From assembly GCA_026874595.1 (NCBI GenBank), contig CM049319.1:16930601-16994600 (forward strand): 64,000 nt of DNA, in the 5' to 3' direction. The stretch's first letter is position 1, and every line of letters begins with the position of its first letter. Of the stretch, positions 11,048 through 23,767 are shown one piece after another. The notes under the pieces were generated by a model, which worked only from the letters and a program-made list of their open reading frames with translations, ran no database searches and was not told the DNA's origin. This DNA comes from Sipunculus nudus (Eukaryota > Annelida > Sipuncula > Golfingiida > Sipunculidae). Both the position numbers and the translations under genes were made by a program.

Positions 11048-13486
11048 TTATAATAATAGCAGCAAGTCCTGGTAGCCATCTGGGTTATGGTTTAGTTTCA
11101 GAGGTGATCCTAGAACAGTTTTAAGTCTGAGTGGGAAGAGGTCCCTTGCATTTTGCCCAACTGGCCACTCTAGGTACGTCAGACTCTGTAACAGGACGTG
11201 GAGCCCGTACGGCACAGACCTACTGTTCGCCTTAACCATCCTCTGAACCTGAGGGTGAACTACGGCCACCACGCGGCTACGGCGAGATGTGATGGCGTGG
11301 GAGTGGGCAAACTGGGCCTCAAACTCACACCAACCTGATTTGATGAAGTTCTTGGACACGCAGATAAGAGTGGTCCGACTCTTCCTGATCCCATCAACGA
11401 TGTTAGAGGAAATGGGATATCCAGGCCGGAAGTGACGATAGTGTAAACAAAACTTATACGGAGACTGTTCGTCATTCTCTAATGGTTTGATTATATTATC
11501 ATCCACGAATTCCTCGTCTTCTTGGGAATAAGACACGAACACATCAAAAATAAAATCGTAATTGTCATTTTCTGCCAATTGTTCACGGGCTAGAAAATAT
11601 TTAGCCAGCAGCCAATAATAATGTACTTTCCATCTGTATCGGAAAAGTAGACATGACATTGTGATCATGAAGAGCATTATGGGATATAACGTCAGAAGGA
11701 AATGATCCAAAGTTGTGAAACGTTGACATGACGTCATCAATCTTTCGGTCTCTTGCTGAAGGTTTACCTGTTGTCCTCTTTCCCCGAGACAAGTCAGGCT
11801 GTCAACCAAACCTGGGTTGTTCAGGCCTAGAATATCAAGGCTACTTGTTGTAAATCTGCGCAGGGATAATAACACGTCACAAGAGCACACAATTGGGTTA
11901 TTTCGCAAATCAACCACGATCTTTTCACCAAGTCGGCCATTTTGGATTTTCTCTAACGTTTGAAGGAAAGTATCGCCAATTACCGGCACAGCATTTTCGG
12001 ATAAATCGACGAGTCTCACTGAGCGAAGGCCGCTTAAGTCAATAGTCAAGTTAGTTAATTTGTTTTTATTAAGTAGGAGCGTTTCCAGGCTTGTTTGATG
12101 CGAAAATATAGTCCTTGGCATTGAATGAATATTATTCTCAGATAATTCCAAGTATAAAAGCTGAGAGTTTTGAGAAAACATAAGCTCGGCGGACGCGTTT
12201 TCAAACGTTCCCTGTGGTACGCTGTCAGCCATAAGTAAGACCCGCAAGTTGGGAAGATCATTCAAGAAACTGGGATCAAATGTATTAGCTCTTACATGGC
12301 GTAGACTCAGATAGCGAAGATCATATGTGCAACACAATGTCCCCTTTATGTCATTCAACTTGGTATTACTAATATCAAGAAACTGCAGACCTTTCAATAT
12401 TATGGAATACTGCCTGGCGTTAACTGTATAAGCATGGGCAGTGATCTGATCAAACATAATATACTTCAAATGGTCTAACCCGGGGTCTATGACGATACCC
12501 TGAGTATGGTTCCGGTCATCAATATCTGTCACATTGAACGTGTCGTTCATGGTAAATTGTTGCCAGTCAAGCGTGTCACGTAGTTCAGAGGGAGGGAACG
12601 TCGGGCGACAGTCTCTTGAGTACTGGCATCCTAAATCCAATGTGACCAAATTCCGCAGCAGAGGAATTAAGATTGCAGCCTCCCTCTGACCCATTATATT
12701 GTTATTTCTCAACGATAAAACACGTACTTGTCCGAGACTTAATACGAATCCTGCCGTAACTACTACTATAAAGTTATTAGGAAGGTAGAGTTCTTTGACT
12801 CCGGATAGACATTGAGAAAAATCTTCATCCAGTAGTACACCATCATGGGAAAATCCTTGACCGAAAGCACTTTCGATATAGACATATTCTAATTGTTTAG
12901 ATGCGTCACATAAAGTAGCTCCAACATCCTTAATGTCCATATCTCCCTTATTGACCGTAAAGGATTTTAAACTTTCCAGCGGGTGGAACGAACCCTCCAT
13001 AGAACTCATTCTGGCCGACGGCAGCTCTGCTGAAAAATGCAAGTTCAGCAAATTCTTCAAGCCCACAAATGCGTCTATTTCAATCTTACTCAACGATTGG
13101 TAGATAATAGTCAGACTTTCAAGGTTATAATGAGTGATAAAAGTTTTGTTTTGTAAAACCGTCATGGTCGGCGCCCTGACGGTCAAGTTTGTTATTTCAT
13201 AAGGCCCGGTCAGTTCCCGGAGCTGGTCAGCAGTCGGTATTTGAGACACATCTTGGCAGTGGACATCTGCTTGTTTCCGGCCGGAAATTTCAATGCACGA
13301 AGCTGAACAGTGTTTTTGCCAGAAACTACTGTTTCCTTCAACATTCTCATCTAAGTTGGTAAGTGACCACAAGGCGTATTTCTCCCTGCTCGTGTAATTA
13401 CATGAAGATTCCAGACTGCGGTGAATGATGAAACCGAACACATAGAGAAAGGGAAAAGTAACCAACATACACCAAATGCGAACCAT
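11048..13486 (-). CDS. Toll-like receptor, single coding exon, intact (812 residues)
   Basis: A membrane-bound innate immune receptor. A hydrophobic signal peptide spans residues 1-22. The cysteine-bearing region at about 29-80 looks like an N-terminal cap. Irregular leucine-rich repeats fill about 95-525, with clear units such as 'LLYLELSENNIHSMP' and 'LETLLLNKNKLTNL'. A single C-terminal cysteine cap around 'NNPIVCSCDVL' (about 529-590) precedes a transmembrane helix at about 596-616. The cytoplasmic TIR domain runs from about 642. Box 1 is 'FDVFVSYS' (647-654) and the BB loop 'RHFRPG' (684-689) keeps the proline-glycine pair. Box 3 is weak, with 'LFPLRLK' in place of an FW motif. One membrane-proximal cysteine cluster fits the single-cluster (vertebrate-like) architecture rather than the Drosophila Toll type. 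The reading frame is uninterrupted. An acceptor 16 bases upstream of the ATG suggests a 5' UTR intron. Ligand and pathway partners cannot be read from sequence. Confidence 0.93.
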   Translation of the reverse strand: MVRIWCMLVTFPFLYVFGFIIHRSLESSCNYTSREKYALWSLTNLDENVEGNSSFWQKHCSASCIEISGRKQADVHCQDVSQIPTADQLRELTGPYEITNLTVRAPTMTVLQNKTFITHYNLESLTIIYQSLSKIEIDAFVGLKNLLNLHFSAELPSARMSSMEGSFHPLESLKSFTVNKGDMDIKDVGATLCDASKQLEYVYIESAFGQGFSHDGVLLDEDFSQCLSGVKELYLPNNFIVVVTAGFVLSLGQVRVLSLRNNNIMGQREAAILIPLLRNLVTLDLGCQYSRDCRPTFPPSELRDTLDWQQFTMNDTFNVTDIDDRNHTQGIVIDPGLDHLKYIMFDQITAHAYTVNARQYSIILKGLQFLDISNTKLNDIKGTLCCTYDLRYLSLRHVRANTFDPSFLNDLPNLRVLLMADSVPQGTFENASAELMFSQNSQLLYLELSENNIHSMPRTIFSHQTSLETLLLNKNKLTNLTIDLSGLRSVRLVDLSENAVPVIGDTFLQTLEKIQNGRLGEKIVVDLRNNPIVCSCDVLLSLRRFTTSSLDILGLNNPGLVDSLTCLGERGQQVNLQQETERLMTSCQRFTTLDHFLLTLYPIMLFMITMSCLLFRYRWKVHYYWLLAKYFLAREQLAENDNYDFIFDVFVSYSQEDEEFVDDNIIKPLENDEQSPYKFCLHYRHFRPGYPISSNIVDGIRKSRTTLICVSKNFIKSGWCEFEAQFAHSHAITSRRSRVVAVVHPQVQRMVKANSRSVPYGLHVLLQSLTYLEWPVGQNARDLFPLRLKTVLGSPLKLNHNPDGYQDLLLLL

Positions 13487-13504
13487 TTCTCCTCTCTTTT
13501 GTCT
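13487..13504 (-). other. 5' UTR stub and splice acceptor of the Toll-like receptor gene
   Basis: Read on the minus strand, a pyrimidine-rich 'cttttgttttaacag' runs directly into the 16 bases before the start codon. This predicts that the whole coding region is in one exon and that a non-coding exon lies further upstream, to the right. The intron AG is at 13503-13504. Confidence 0.55.
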
Positions 13505-14237
13505 GTTAAAACAAAAGAATTTATTTATGCACCTTCTATTAAAACTTTTGATACCGTATTAAAGTACAATCTCTTTTCTCTCATGCATGTAGTTAGATAA
13601 AAATTCATGCAAATCAACACGGAGTCATAATCTTTGTAGTTGCAAAATAATTAATTTTAAATTAATGAATTTTAATCAAACTGTATGAAAAACATTCCTG
13701 CCTTATATCAGACCTATTTAAGATCATGAGTGCCCACTTCATTAACAAATCCCAATTAAATTCCAGCCATTTCTATTAAGGTTACACCAAAAAAGTGTTC
13801 TATGGATACTTGGAGAAAAATATATGGTGCGACTTTTTTATTTCATTTTTTAATTTACACAGGCGAGACATGTTACTTGGAATTTTACACGCTTGGCAGG
13901 GAATATACAAAGGAAAATTAGCTTATAACTTCATATAATGGTGCCTTGAATAATCACAACATTTCGGCTTTTTCTTTTATGTTGAGGAATATTTTATGGA
14001 ATTGAGACAAAAGAACAACTTGGCAACCTGGCAAACCTGTTCTCATTTGCAAAAGAAAAAGATAAATGAACAACGGGAGCGGTGAATCCATAAGACTTTT
14101 TTTGTGTATGTGGCATTATCATTAATGTTAATCTTCGACAAAGAGTTATATTATTCCGAATATACATATATCTCTAAATATTGCTATAAACTATCTATAT
14201 TTTACTTCTTGATAAAGATGCATAGCAAAACAAACAG

Positions 14238-14345
<108 letters not shown>

Positions 14346-15604
14346 TTAAAGGGAAATTTGAGTATTTGTAAGATTCTAACTAAATACGAACCAAATGTAG
14401 TGACATTTCTAAAAATCTGATTAAAGTGACATGGTTCATAATTTGTACGGTCACATAATTATTGCGTTAATGACGTCCATAGCCACAATATTAATGGCAT
14501 GGAAAAAAAATATAATTGACACATACCTTATTTGACAGATGTATCACATTTAACATACGTGCCCCAGTTATTAATTTATCAATTCACAGAAAATGACTTT
14601 TGCAATCAGGAATACCTGAATAAAGTTGGCACGCACATAAATATTCCAAGTACATAAAATTTAATCTGGCTGATGTGACGAATTAAAAATGTTAAGGCTC
14701 CATTTAACGTTGAATGGCTTATTTGGGTATGTTCTTATGCATCTGACCAATATCACCTCCAAAAAATTGTTTTGTAAATTTAATATATACATGTATATAT
14801 TTATTTTTATTTCACCTATTTCACTATGTTTTTCAAAGTTATAAAACTTCCCCATTATAGGTACACGGGGAAGGAAATTCGAGGGGGTGTCCCCCTCCCA
14901 TATTTGGACATTTGTATAATTATGCACCGTAATGAGGACATTTTGAGGCATCTGATACATGAATTATGAGGTTCTCATGAGGTTGATAACTACTATTCTC
15001 TTAAATGATTTTGCAAATGCAATTAAGGGAGTTCATCGGTATAATAACAGACAGACTCCTTCCCTCGTTATAGAAATAATTGCATGGATGCTATCTTAAT
15101 CTTAATATGGAGTAATTCACAAAGCTGTTCATTAATATCCTCCACTTTTGAATTGAAAAGTGATAAATAGTGGATAAATTAATAATATAATTGCTAGGAA
15201 ATAAAAAGGAAATATGAAAAATGAAAATTAAAAATGAATCACAGGTGAAAAAAAAGGGAAAAAAAAGACAAAATGAATGATGTTACAGGTCAACCGGGGG
15301 GGGGGGGGGGGGGGGAGGCGCACGCCTTCTGGATCCGCCACTGAAATGTGTGTTGTTCTTCTGGATGTGTTCAGTTTGAAAGTTTAATGTGTCGTTTCGG
15401 TCACAGACTGAAAAACCGTTTTTATGGCCAAGAGTAAACAATTGAATTTTCTCGATCACTCATAGCAAGGATATATACTACATACTTGGCTCTTGTATGA
15501 CGCATATTCTGTTATATTCTGTTATAATTTTATTTAACTTGTCATATCTTCACATTTGATTCATTGATAATATTTCTTATTCTTTGTGTTTGTAGGATCT
15601 TTAC

Positions 15605-15800
15605 GTCACAAACCGATATCAACTGTTAATAGTTCAACTTAAAAATTTCAAAACCTCTGTGTCCAATGACCCTTGCCTTACGATTGATTAACAGTTTGGC
15701 CCAACAAGCCTTAATTCATGCTGACCGTGGAACGATTAATTGCAAGTTTGTGCAGTTCTAATTTCAGAATAAACCCTGAGCTTATATTTATGAATACAAA
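15605..15800. repeat. diverged dispersed repeat, copy 2
   Basis: Shares ordered blocks with 1085-1340 on the same strand and, inverted, with 21565-21730. A shared piece is 'ttagaactgcacaaactt' in the orientation of the 21.6 kb copy. Confidence 0.5.
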
Positions 15801-15861
15801 AAATATTGCCATATGTTGTAAATTTATATCTATCAGAGAACTGATGACTATAGAGACTTAC

Positions 15862-15960
15862 CGTAATACCTGAAAGGGCGTCCTGGTGTCTCATGTAATA
15901 CAGCTTTGTTGTGTCGTGTCGTTTTAAGACCAGCAGATCTGCGTTCTCCGTCCGCTCAGA
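15862..15960 (-). other. candidate non-coding first exon of the Toll-like receptor gene
   Basis: On the minus strand a strong donor ACG|gtaagtct ends at 15862, about 2.4 kb upstream of the acceptor before the receptor ATG. Only the donor end is supported; the 5' end is not defined. It is proposed because the acceptor needs an upstream exon and this is a near-consensus donor between the gene and the LINE. It remains speculative. Confidence 0.25.
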
Positions 15961-16629
15961 TCAGTACAGGTGAGTACAAGGACAGGCGTACTTGACAGTA
16001 TATCAAAGGGTCCAGACGGTGAAGGAAGTGTTTGGTATATGTGCCATGATATACACGGTAGTGGTTAACTTATCAGCTTAGTACACAGAACCGGGGGCGC
16101 CTCTACTTATGGAAAGGGGGGGGGGGGGAGTTGGTCCGACATTTTTGCCCTTTTCACACTTTTTATACCAATAAATAAATATAAAAACGAAAGATTTCCC
16201 TACCTTTTGGCTCTTCTTTGTTGTTAAGAAGCGGATCCACGGGGATGGGTGGGGGAACCCCTGGACCCCCCTCCCTTTTTCACCCGCAGCAATCTTTTTT
16301 GAAGGGTTTCGGACAATTTTTTTCGAAATTAAATCATAACTCCTCGAAAAGTGATTTCCACTTTTGCTCATGAAAAGCATTTTTCTGCTACCTTCCTTTC
16401 CATTTGTTCTGTATTTATAACATGCAAATATACATCTCAATGCATAGGGAAGTTGGAATCTCACGGGTTTTATAAACCACGTATTTGTATATCAGGAGCA
16501 GGGTTTTAATAAGATAAACGTTTTCGTCCTTTTAAAAACCCATATAAATTACACTTTGAGATGTCAAAGTGATGTTCCTGTATCCGACCGAAGTTTTGAT
16601 CTGCAGATAAAACGTGATGGAGGCATGAC

Positions 16630-18100
16630 ATTAACAAAATAAGTGCACGACAGATTCAGTTTCAATTAAACAGTACGAGCACTTGTGTTTCAGAAATTTA
16701 CACACATAGAATTTTTCAATAACACCAAGTATATTATTAAGAATCCTGAAGTACTGTTGAATATACATGGGCAGTTGCTTGTTCCCAATTAAAATTTATA
16801 AAAATACTCAAAATATATTTTTTCTGTAAATCCCATGCTTTATCTTGAGAGGAGATTAAGGACAGATGTGAAAGAGAGGTTGAGATTCTGGTTTGACCCT
16901 TATTGGTTTTAATATTTATTGTCCAATTTTTTTTTTTTGGGGGGGGGGGATTGCATTTTGCAGTGCAGCCCAATGCATATAAAACTTTTTATGATCATAA
17001 GTGTCAGTAGATATAATTTCTCTTTAATTCCTCTTTTATCCTGTATCTTTATACAAATGATGTACGTATTTTATCCCTAATTGGTAAAAATATGGATTAA
17101 AGATTGTTTTACCACCCACTTTAATATATTTTATATTCCACAACTGTTGCGAAGAAACGGTGTCTTAATTTTGTTAGGTTGTCCTGATGTTAATTGAATC
17201 CATATTCAAGGCACCGTTTATAGAAATCCGGAAGTTCAATATTTTGGATTCCAGGGTCAACGTTTCCACATATATTCTTTATTCCACCAATCTTTTTTTT
17301 TAAATACATGTCAGGAATAATTGTGTGTTTGCTATTATTCCCACAGATTAATTTTACTATCTACATAACTCTTTGTGAATTTACAATCGTTTCAAAATCT
17401 GGCATTTTCATACCACCTTTTTCATAAGTATTAATCAATGTGCTATACTTAATTTTTGGTTTCCTCCCATTCCAAATGAAATCCACCAGACAGTCTTTTA
17501 ATTACTATTTTTATTAATTCTTTGGTCCAATGCATTTGTAACATATATAATTTTTCGAGACAACCAATGACTTTATTAATGTGTTCCGTCCATATATAGT
17601 CAATGCCCTTTGCTTCAACATATTAAATATTGTTTGCATCTTCTCAAAGTTTCTATGGAAGATAGTTTTTTTACTTGACTTTTGTATTAAGTGTGATAGA
17701 TTCCTAATATTTTGAGTGCATCTTCAGTCAGGTCCGCCAATTTAGATGATATAATTTAATTTTCATTATTACCCTTGTTGCTTATCCATGCAGCCTCAAA
17801 TTTGTTGTGATTTATTTTGTTATCTGAAATATTAACAAACGTAACGTAACCATTGAGTCGATATCTTTAAGGAAATAGGTTCTATCGTTGCAAAATACTT
17901 TTTAAACTGTTTCTTCCACCATGATCAAATAGCCATGTAACGATTTTAATAATTTTCTTGTACTCACGTAATCTTCCTACATTCAGGGTCAAACTGAAAA
18001 ATCCCTGTCATTTACTAACTTAGTTTTCAACAGGTGCGTTTGTATAATTTTTGTAAGTCCTTTCGGAAACCGTACGTTGAAATATATCCTGATTTTTATT
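16630..18100 (-). pseudogene. LINE ORF2 remnant (reverse transcriptase C-terminal part and zinc-finger region)
   Basis: Minus-strand frames give, in order, 'KQRALTIYGRNTLIKSLVVS' (17.64-17.58 kb), then 'FIWNGRKPKIKYSTLIN' with 'YEKGGMKMPDFET' (17.48-17.40 kb), then a 'FNWEQATAHVYSTVLQDS' stretch near 16.75 kb and a 'KCSYCLIETESVVHLFC' zinc-finger-like motif near 16.65 kb. This is the usual order at the end of L1/Tx1-type ORF2 proteins. The frame changes at least three times and includes stops. Confidence 0.8.
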
Positions 18101-18718
18101 TTAGAAGAATATCATCTTAAATTTTGAAATAAGTGCTGTTGTGTAATTATTGGCGCTTAATAGAATAGATATTTACCGAGAGAACTTGTGAATGAGCCAA
18201 AGAAAGTTATAATTGAAGGATGACTCAGTCCCGCTTTATATTACTCCAAAGAATATGGTTATTTCAATGAAAGTAAATTTCATGAAAACGTCGCAGTGTC
18301 GCTTTATTCGTTTTTTTTCTGTTTTAGAATAATAATTAATGTTAATCAACTACAGGTGAATAAAAAAATTATCGTTTACTATTTTGTGTTATAGTTTATA
18401 TAGTATGTGTTTATGTTTGAGCTATTAATATCAATTATGTGTGTGAAATACACCAAACAGTTCATATACCATAATATCCCTGCGTATACGTATTAATGTC
18501 AATTGTTATGTTTTTATAATTATGAGTAATAATGAGAATGATCGGACCTCCTACCTGCATACCCTCCCGCCGTGAAGAAAATTCAACGAGAAGCAATCCG
18601 CTCGAACAGGTTACAGTATATGATTACACATCACCTATATGATTTATACATGTAAATATAAATAGAATAAATGTAAATGGGGTGGACTAAAAACAATCGA
18701 AAAAGTAATGTCCTGAGA

Positions 18719-19547
18719 TCAGTTTTCCCGTGTGTGAACAGGCACTGGAATGGAGGCCATCTGTGGGGTGTTTTGAATGGTTTCAGAGTACGCTTGAGGT
18801 GGATTTTGCGTCAGGTCTTCGGACCATTTTTGGAGATCTTTGTTGTTAACAAAACGCATTGTCTTTGCGGTCATGTCTTTGATGAACATCACCCCGTCTT
18901 TGGTCCAACAGTCGTTGATCAGATTTTCGCGTTTTAGTCGTAGGCTGACTTTAACAGGCCGAGTCGGAGACGAGTCAGATCCTCGTTCACATAGAGTCAC
19001 CCGGCTTTGTCGCCTGCCATTTACAGTTTGGGTTAAGCTTTCATGACCAAGTCCTTTGTTTAATGTAAAAGGAATTTCACTAAGATTGGTCTGGGTTTTC
19101 CCGAATCCTGTTGTCCTTTAACTCGGTGACTGCACTCAATATCGTCGCCTCTGATTGTTAGCCCCATCAGTTCTTTCGCCACGCTGACCACCATTTCTCT
19201 TCGTGTTCTTTTCTTTTTCCTCTACCCACATATTATTTATTCTATAACTGAGTTCCCTCTAGAATGCTGTTGAAGTGTGTCCAATTCCCCTTTCAGATCA
19301 CACACTGATTTTTCTAAATTAACAACACGTATTGACAGAATTTTTGTTCAAACACTTTTTATTTTTGATTCACTGCCGTATCTATAATATTTTTCAAGAT
19401 TGTTTGAACAGATGGCGAAGTTAAGGTATTTGTTAAATATAATGTGAATTTATCAGAGTCATCAATGACAATTGGTGTTGGATTATCTTTAAATCCCAGA
19501 CTAGCCAGTGGAAAGTCATCAGAGGAGTTAAGGTCAGAAGTATTCAT
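18719..19547 (-). pseudogene. LINE ORF1 remnant (L1-type RNA-binding protein)
   Basis: From 19547 leftward the minus strand encodes an acidic N-terminal part, then a heptad-like stretch ending 'GELDTLQQHSRGNSVIE', then 'IECSHRVKGQQDSGKPRPIL', then 'RPVKVSLRLKRENLIND'. An 'RxHRVG...KPRPIIVKF' pattern after a coiled coil is typical of L1 ORF1p. Stops and frameshifts divide it into at least three pieces. It lies 5' of the ORF2 remnant on the same strand. Confidence 0.75.
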
Positions 19548-19759
19548 GTTACTTCATTTAGTGTTCTTTAGTGGCAGAGGAGAAGAAGTCTCGGGGCTAT
19601 GCTCAAAACTCTCTTTTTTAACGACCTGATTCGGATTGTTTTGTTTTGGATGCATCCTAAGTTTTGAGGAGCTCAGAGGTTGAATATTTAGTGTGTTGAA
19701 AATATGCACTGAAACCGTCCTTGTCCTATTGTGAACACTTTGAGTGATTGACTGTCAAC

Positions 19760-22700
19760 TCGGAATGGTATTTTCTTTTTCAGTTTTCTTCACTATAATC
19801 CAGAACTGGAACACGGTAATTGCACTGTCTGTTTTGTGTAACTTTTAAATCATTTACTTTGACACATAACATATCTAAAGTCTAATTACTCTTCCCAATC
19901 TAATACTTATAAAGGAATTCGGTCCACCTTTATTCGCAATGTTCTCTAAAACCGCGTTTATTGCCAATGACACTGTGCCATACCTCATTTAAAAGGTAAT
20001 TATTCCCGAAGTGACCTCGCCGATATTAGAATTAATAATTTTTAATATAGAAATCATTTTGAGTGACTTTTGCGTGTTTTATGATTTGCGTGGAGGTTAC
20101 CATCGAAAACAGCCGAACTGCCATTTAATTCAACTTTCATGTCTTCCTTGAATCAACATATATTCCTTATTCGTCCAACAATAGTAACCATTCAAAGATC
20201 ATCGAAAACTTGTCCCCTCGTACTATTCCGCTTCGCAAATATAAAACATCATCACTGATCAGGTCTTCAAGGTAAACATGAATTTCTTGCCACGAGCACA
20301 GCGCCACAAAATAAATGAAAAAAAAGAGATATTTGTACATATCTTATTGAGACAGTATTCCACTGAAAATCTATATTTTCTATTAGCTTTTAGAATATAT
20401 ATAAAAAATCATCTCAGTGAGAACATCTCCCCAATCCCGGTAAAAAGCCTGGTGTAGCAGGTTTATCACCTAGTCATTAATAAAGCGGAGCTAGCCCTAC
20501 CTGGTCTTATTCGATCAGCGCCATCTGTTTTATAAATGGGTTACTGAAAAAGGGCGTAGTGGATTGTGATTGTTTAAAAATTGCCTGCAACTGTTTTATA
20601 AATGAAATATAAATAAAATGGCGTTTTGGTGACATGTTTCTGTATTTGGATATTTTTTATGCATCATAGCAGATAAAATTTTCAAATATGGTTTATTGGC
20701 ACCATCAAAAATTATTACGAATTTGTTGTGAATAATCCTTGTAAGCACCACTCTTTAACATTTTGTTCTTCTTTTAAGTCAATTTAGGTCGATATCTCCA
20801 AGCTGTGAGTAAACTTGGTACATGGTTGGTTGGAAGTGAATAGACAAGCTGAACCTGAGTGCAGTGAGATTGGCGCTTCTGGCCTATTTTTATAAAAGGT
20901 TCAAGAGTTTATATTTAGTTATAAGACTTGAGACATCAGAATAGACCCGTTAAGGTCTTTTCTCTGAATATAACACATATGAACATTCAATGTTAGTAGT
21001 CGCCGGCAGGTGACGCTAGTTAGTAATAGAAAAGTTTAACATTTGCATCTCTTATACTTTTACCTAAATGTACTACAACCCAGTAAACGCAATATTTCAT
21101 ATCAGTGACGACAAATTTTGCTTCAAATTTTCGCTTCGCAGGCTCAGAGAATATTGTATTATACGAGTTTGTTCTGAAGAAACAATATCAATTGAATTAT
21201 TTGCATAAGAGCTTTTCTTTGGTATTCCCAGCCTCGGTCGTATAAATTAGGTTATGTAATCAAGTTATGCTCAGTGTAAGCGCAGCAAGAAGAACGTTAA
21301 GTTGATCCATGCGGTCGATCAACTGCATGGCTTACGTGACGGGTCTGTATACACATAATTATTCAGGAGTAACATGAAAAGTTCTATTTGTTCTTGATTA
21401 GACACCAAGTGGGGTTGTTCTCAGGAAGTTGTTGTAATTAAATACAAATAAATTCGGTTGTTATTGATATAAATGGTGAAATATATAGCAGGTAATACTG
21501 TAAGGACTGCTCATATGATACCCTCTATGCACTGAGCTGTCTAACAGTAGTGTTCACACTGCTTTCTGATCAGGGTATATTTTAAGTAAATTTTAGAACT
21601 GCACAAACTTCTAAACTAGTTTAAAATAAGCCATATAAGACCTTATCATATATACAAATGCTGAAGGCCAAGAAACTTGGTTCATGAGAGATAAGAGGCC
21701 CTTTAATTACAGTAATTTAACAAACATGCGTGATAGCCTAATGATATGCGTGATTGTTGAAATTCAAATTTAATCATTGATATTTAAATGGATTATCAGT
21801 CTGTGACAGAAACAAAACTTTAAATTTTAGAACTGCCAAAATCCAGTATTACAACTGCACATTCCCTTTTGTAACTGCACATAGAGGGGTCATATACGCT
21901 CGGCCTACTGATAAAAAACGGAGAAGATCTAGGTATATAAATGGAAGGACGGCAACCAAACATTTTGTCAATTTACAATATGTATACGATACACAATTCT
22001 AAACACTATAGGGTACACTGTTCCTGGCTTTTTGTCACGAGGGTTTCTAATTTGCGATTTTCACGAAAAGGAAATTTAAATGGCCAAATAAAAATCGTGA
22101 ATAAGACGTCCAATCTGCACCGCGAGCGCAAACACTAATATTATTGCTTCATAGGCATCTAATACGCGTAACCAATGAGTTCTGTCATCCAAAGTCGGAA
22201 GTCAAAAGGTCGATATTATGAAGATGTACAGACTTTATCCATTAATCAAATGTTGATATAACAAATAATATGAGTATTATTATATTTTTCCACTCGTTCC
22301 AATTTATACTGGTTAAACTCGTGGAAATGAAGAAAATTGTGCACATAATAAAAATATATACGATATTGGATATACTTTGTGTAGGTTACTAATTCGTTGG
22401 ATTTTATTCCTCTCATTTATTTTTTATTTTAGTGTCTTTGTGCTTTAGGCAAATTTAAGAATGCATCCTGAACGGCCTCACCGGCTTCTGAAATCGAGAT
22501 TTTACGGAAACGAATACCGTTTCCTCCAAATGTGGTCAAAGGGATATACCTTGACCACTGAAAGGCAGTGGAAGATCAGCACATCGCGCAGAACTGGATT
22601 CATAAGACTATCGGTACGTCTCTGTTGGTTGGTTTGTTGTGAGATTATATGTAGTATAAAAATGAAGTCCGTTCTAATGCGTTGGATAAGAATTGTTTCA

Positions 22701-23760
22701 AGGCATATAACATAAACATGAGTCTTTTGTGATAAGGTAACATTTTGTAAGCATGATCACGTGAAATGAAAACAGCGGCGTTTCCTTGAAACACAACAAA
22801 CTTTGGCCTTAAAGTTTCACAGTTTAGCCAAGTATTCCGGTAGTCCAACAGTGTCTTGATTTAGAGTGTCGATTTTATCCGGATTATTTAATTTCTATCT
22901 GAGGTACCGGGCGTGATGATAGATAATTTATCATGTTAAATACTCATGTTGTCAAGGGAGACTGCAGACAATATTCTTTGTTTCTAAACGCGTTGGCTCC
23001 GTCAAATTACCAACACAGTTTTTATACAAATTGTATTCCAAGGAAAGGACGGTAGGAAAGAGAAATAGATGTAGAGCGAAATAAACCGTCAGTTTTCTAT
23101 GTAATAGGCCAACTGCACAGTGATCAGGGAAATATACTAACCTGGAATATGACTACCTGTTTCTGTCCTACATTATGTTCTTTTCGGTGCTCTAATAAAT
23201 TTATATAAGGAAAATCTATGTTTAAGCTTTAGAGATCTGCTGCGTATGAAGAGGCGGTGAACAACGCTTCCTCTTTTGGAGGAAAAATTTATTGAGATTT
23301 ACTCGCTCTTTGTATAAAATGAAAACAAAATTTTGAAATTGTTGGACATTTGTATTCCATACACTCATGGAATAAAGACTGTATTCTGTTCTAAAGTAAT
23401 CTTCAGGAAGCGTGGCCTGCAGACACTTGAAGAGACATGTGATAATGAAAACAGAACCAAAAAAAAAAAAAAAAAAAAAAACCAGAGCAAAACAAATCGA
23501 CCGCGCACACAATATTTTATGTTCCCAGAGCCTGATAAATAATAATTGTTCTTGGCGTGGCCTATACAGGCGCACACCATATATTTTGTTTTCTGAGCCC
23601 ATGGGAAAGGTCATGGGGTGCACACACCTGCCGTAAATTAATAAGCTTGCAGACACATTGATTGCACACAACAAAGCCCTTTATTCTGACCGAGCCGAAT
23701 TATGATTTTATGAGACCGATCCGTAGTGAACGCTGCAGAATATGTGATTTATGACGAAGA
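19760..23760. other. intergenic, no gene seen
   Basis: AT-rich DNA. I checked both strands for domain-bearing frames and splice-bounded exons and found none I can defend. It contains the inverted copy of the dispersed repeat at 21565-21730. The block 22665-22855 resembles 56690-56900 weakly, in intron 1 of the second transporter gene, which points to another old repeat. Confidence 0.5.
21565..21730. repeat. diverged dispersed repeat, copy 3 (inverted)
   Basis: Reverse-complement relative of 15605-15800, sharing 'ttagaactgcacaaactt' and several shorter blocks in order. Confidence 0.5.
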
Positions 23761-23767
23761 TGCGTTA

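Larger units (their letters stand above)
16600..19750 (-). mobile_element. decayed L1-like non-LTR retrotransposon (LINE)
   Basis: Read on the minus strand, remains of ORF1 (19.55 to 18.72 kb) are followed by the C-terminal third of ORF2 (about 18.1 to 16.6 kb). The endonuclease and the reverse-transcriptase core are missing between them. Many stops and frameshifts make it non-functional. Domain order and orientation agree with one element with a large internal deletion. Ends and target-site duplications were not found. Confidence 0.8.

Noticed and set aside
22461-22715. Possible exon with ATG and downstream 'tcggtacgtc' donor
   Set aside because: No recognised domain, no partner exons, and the flank resembles an old repeat also seen near 56.7-56.9 kb.
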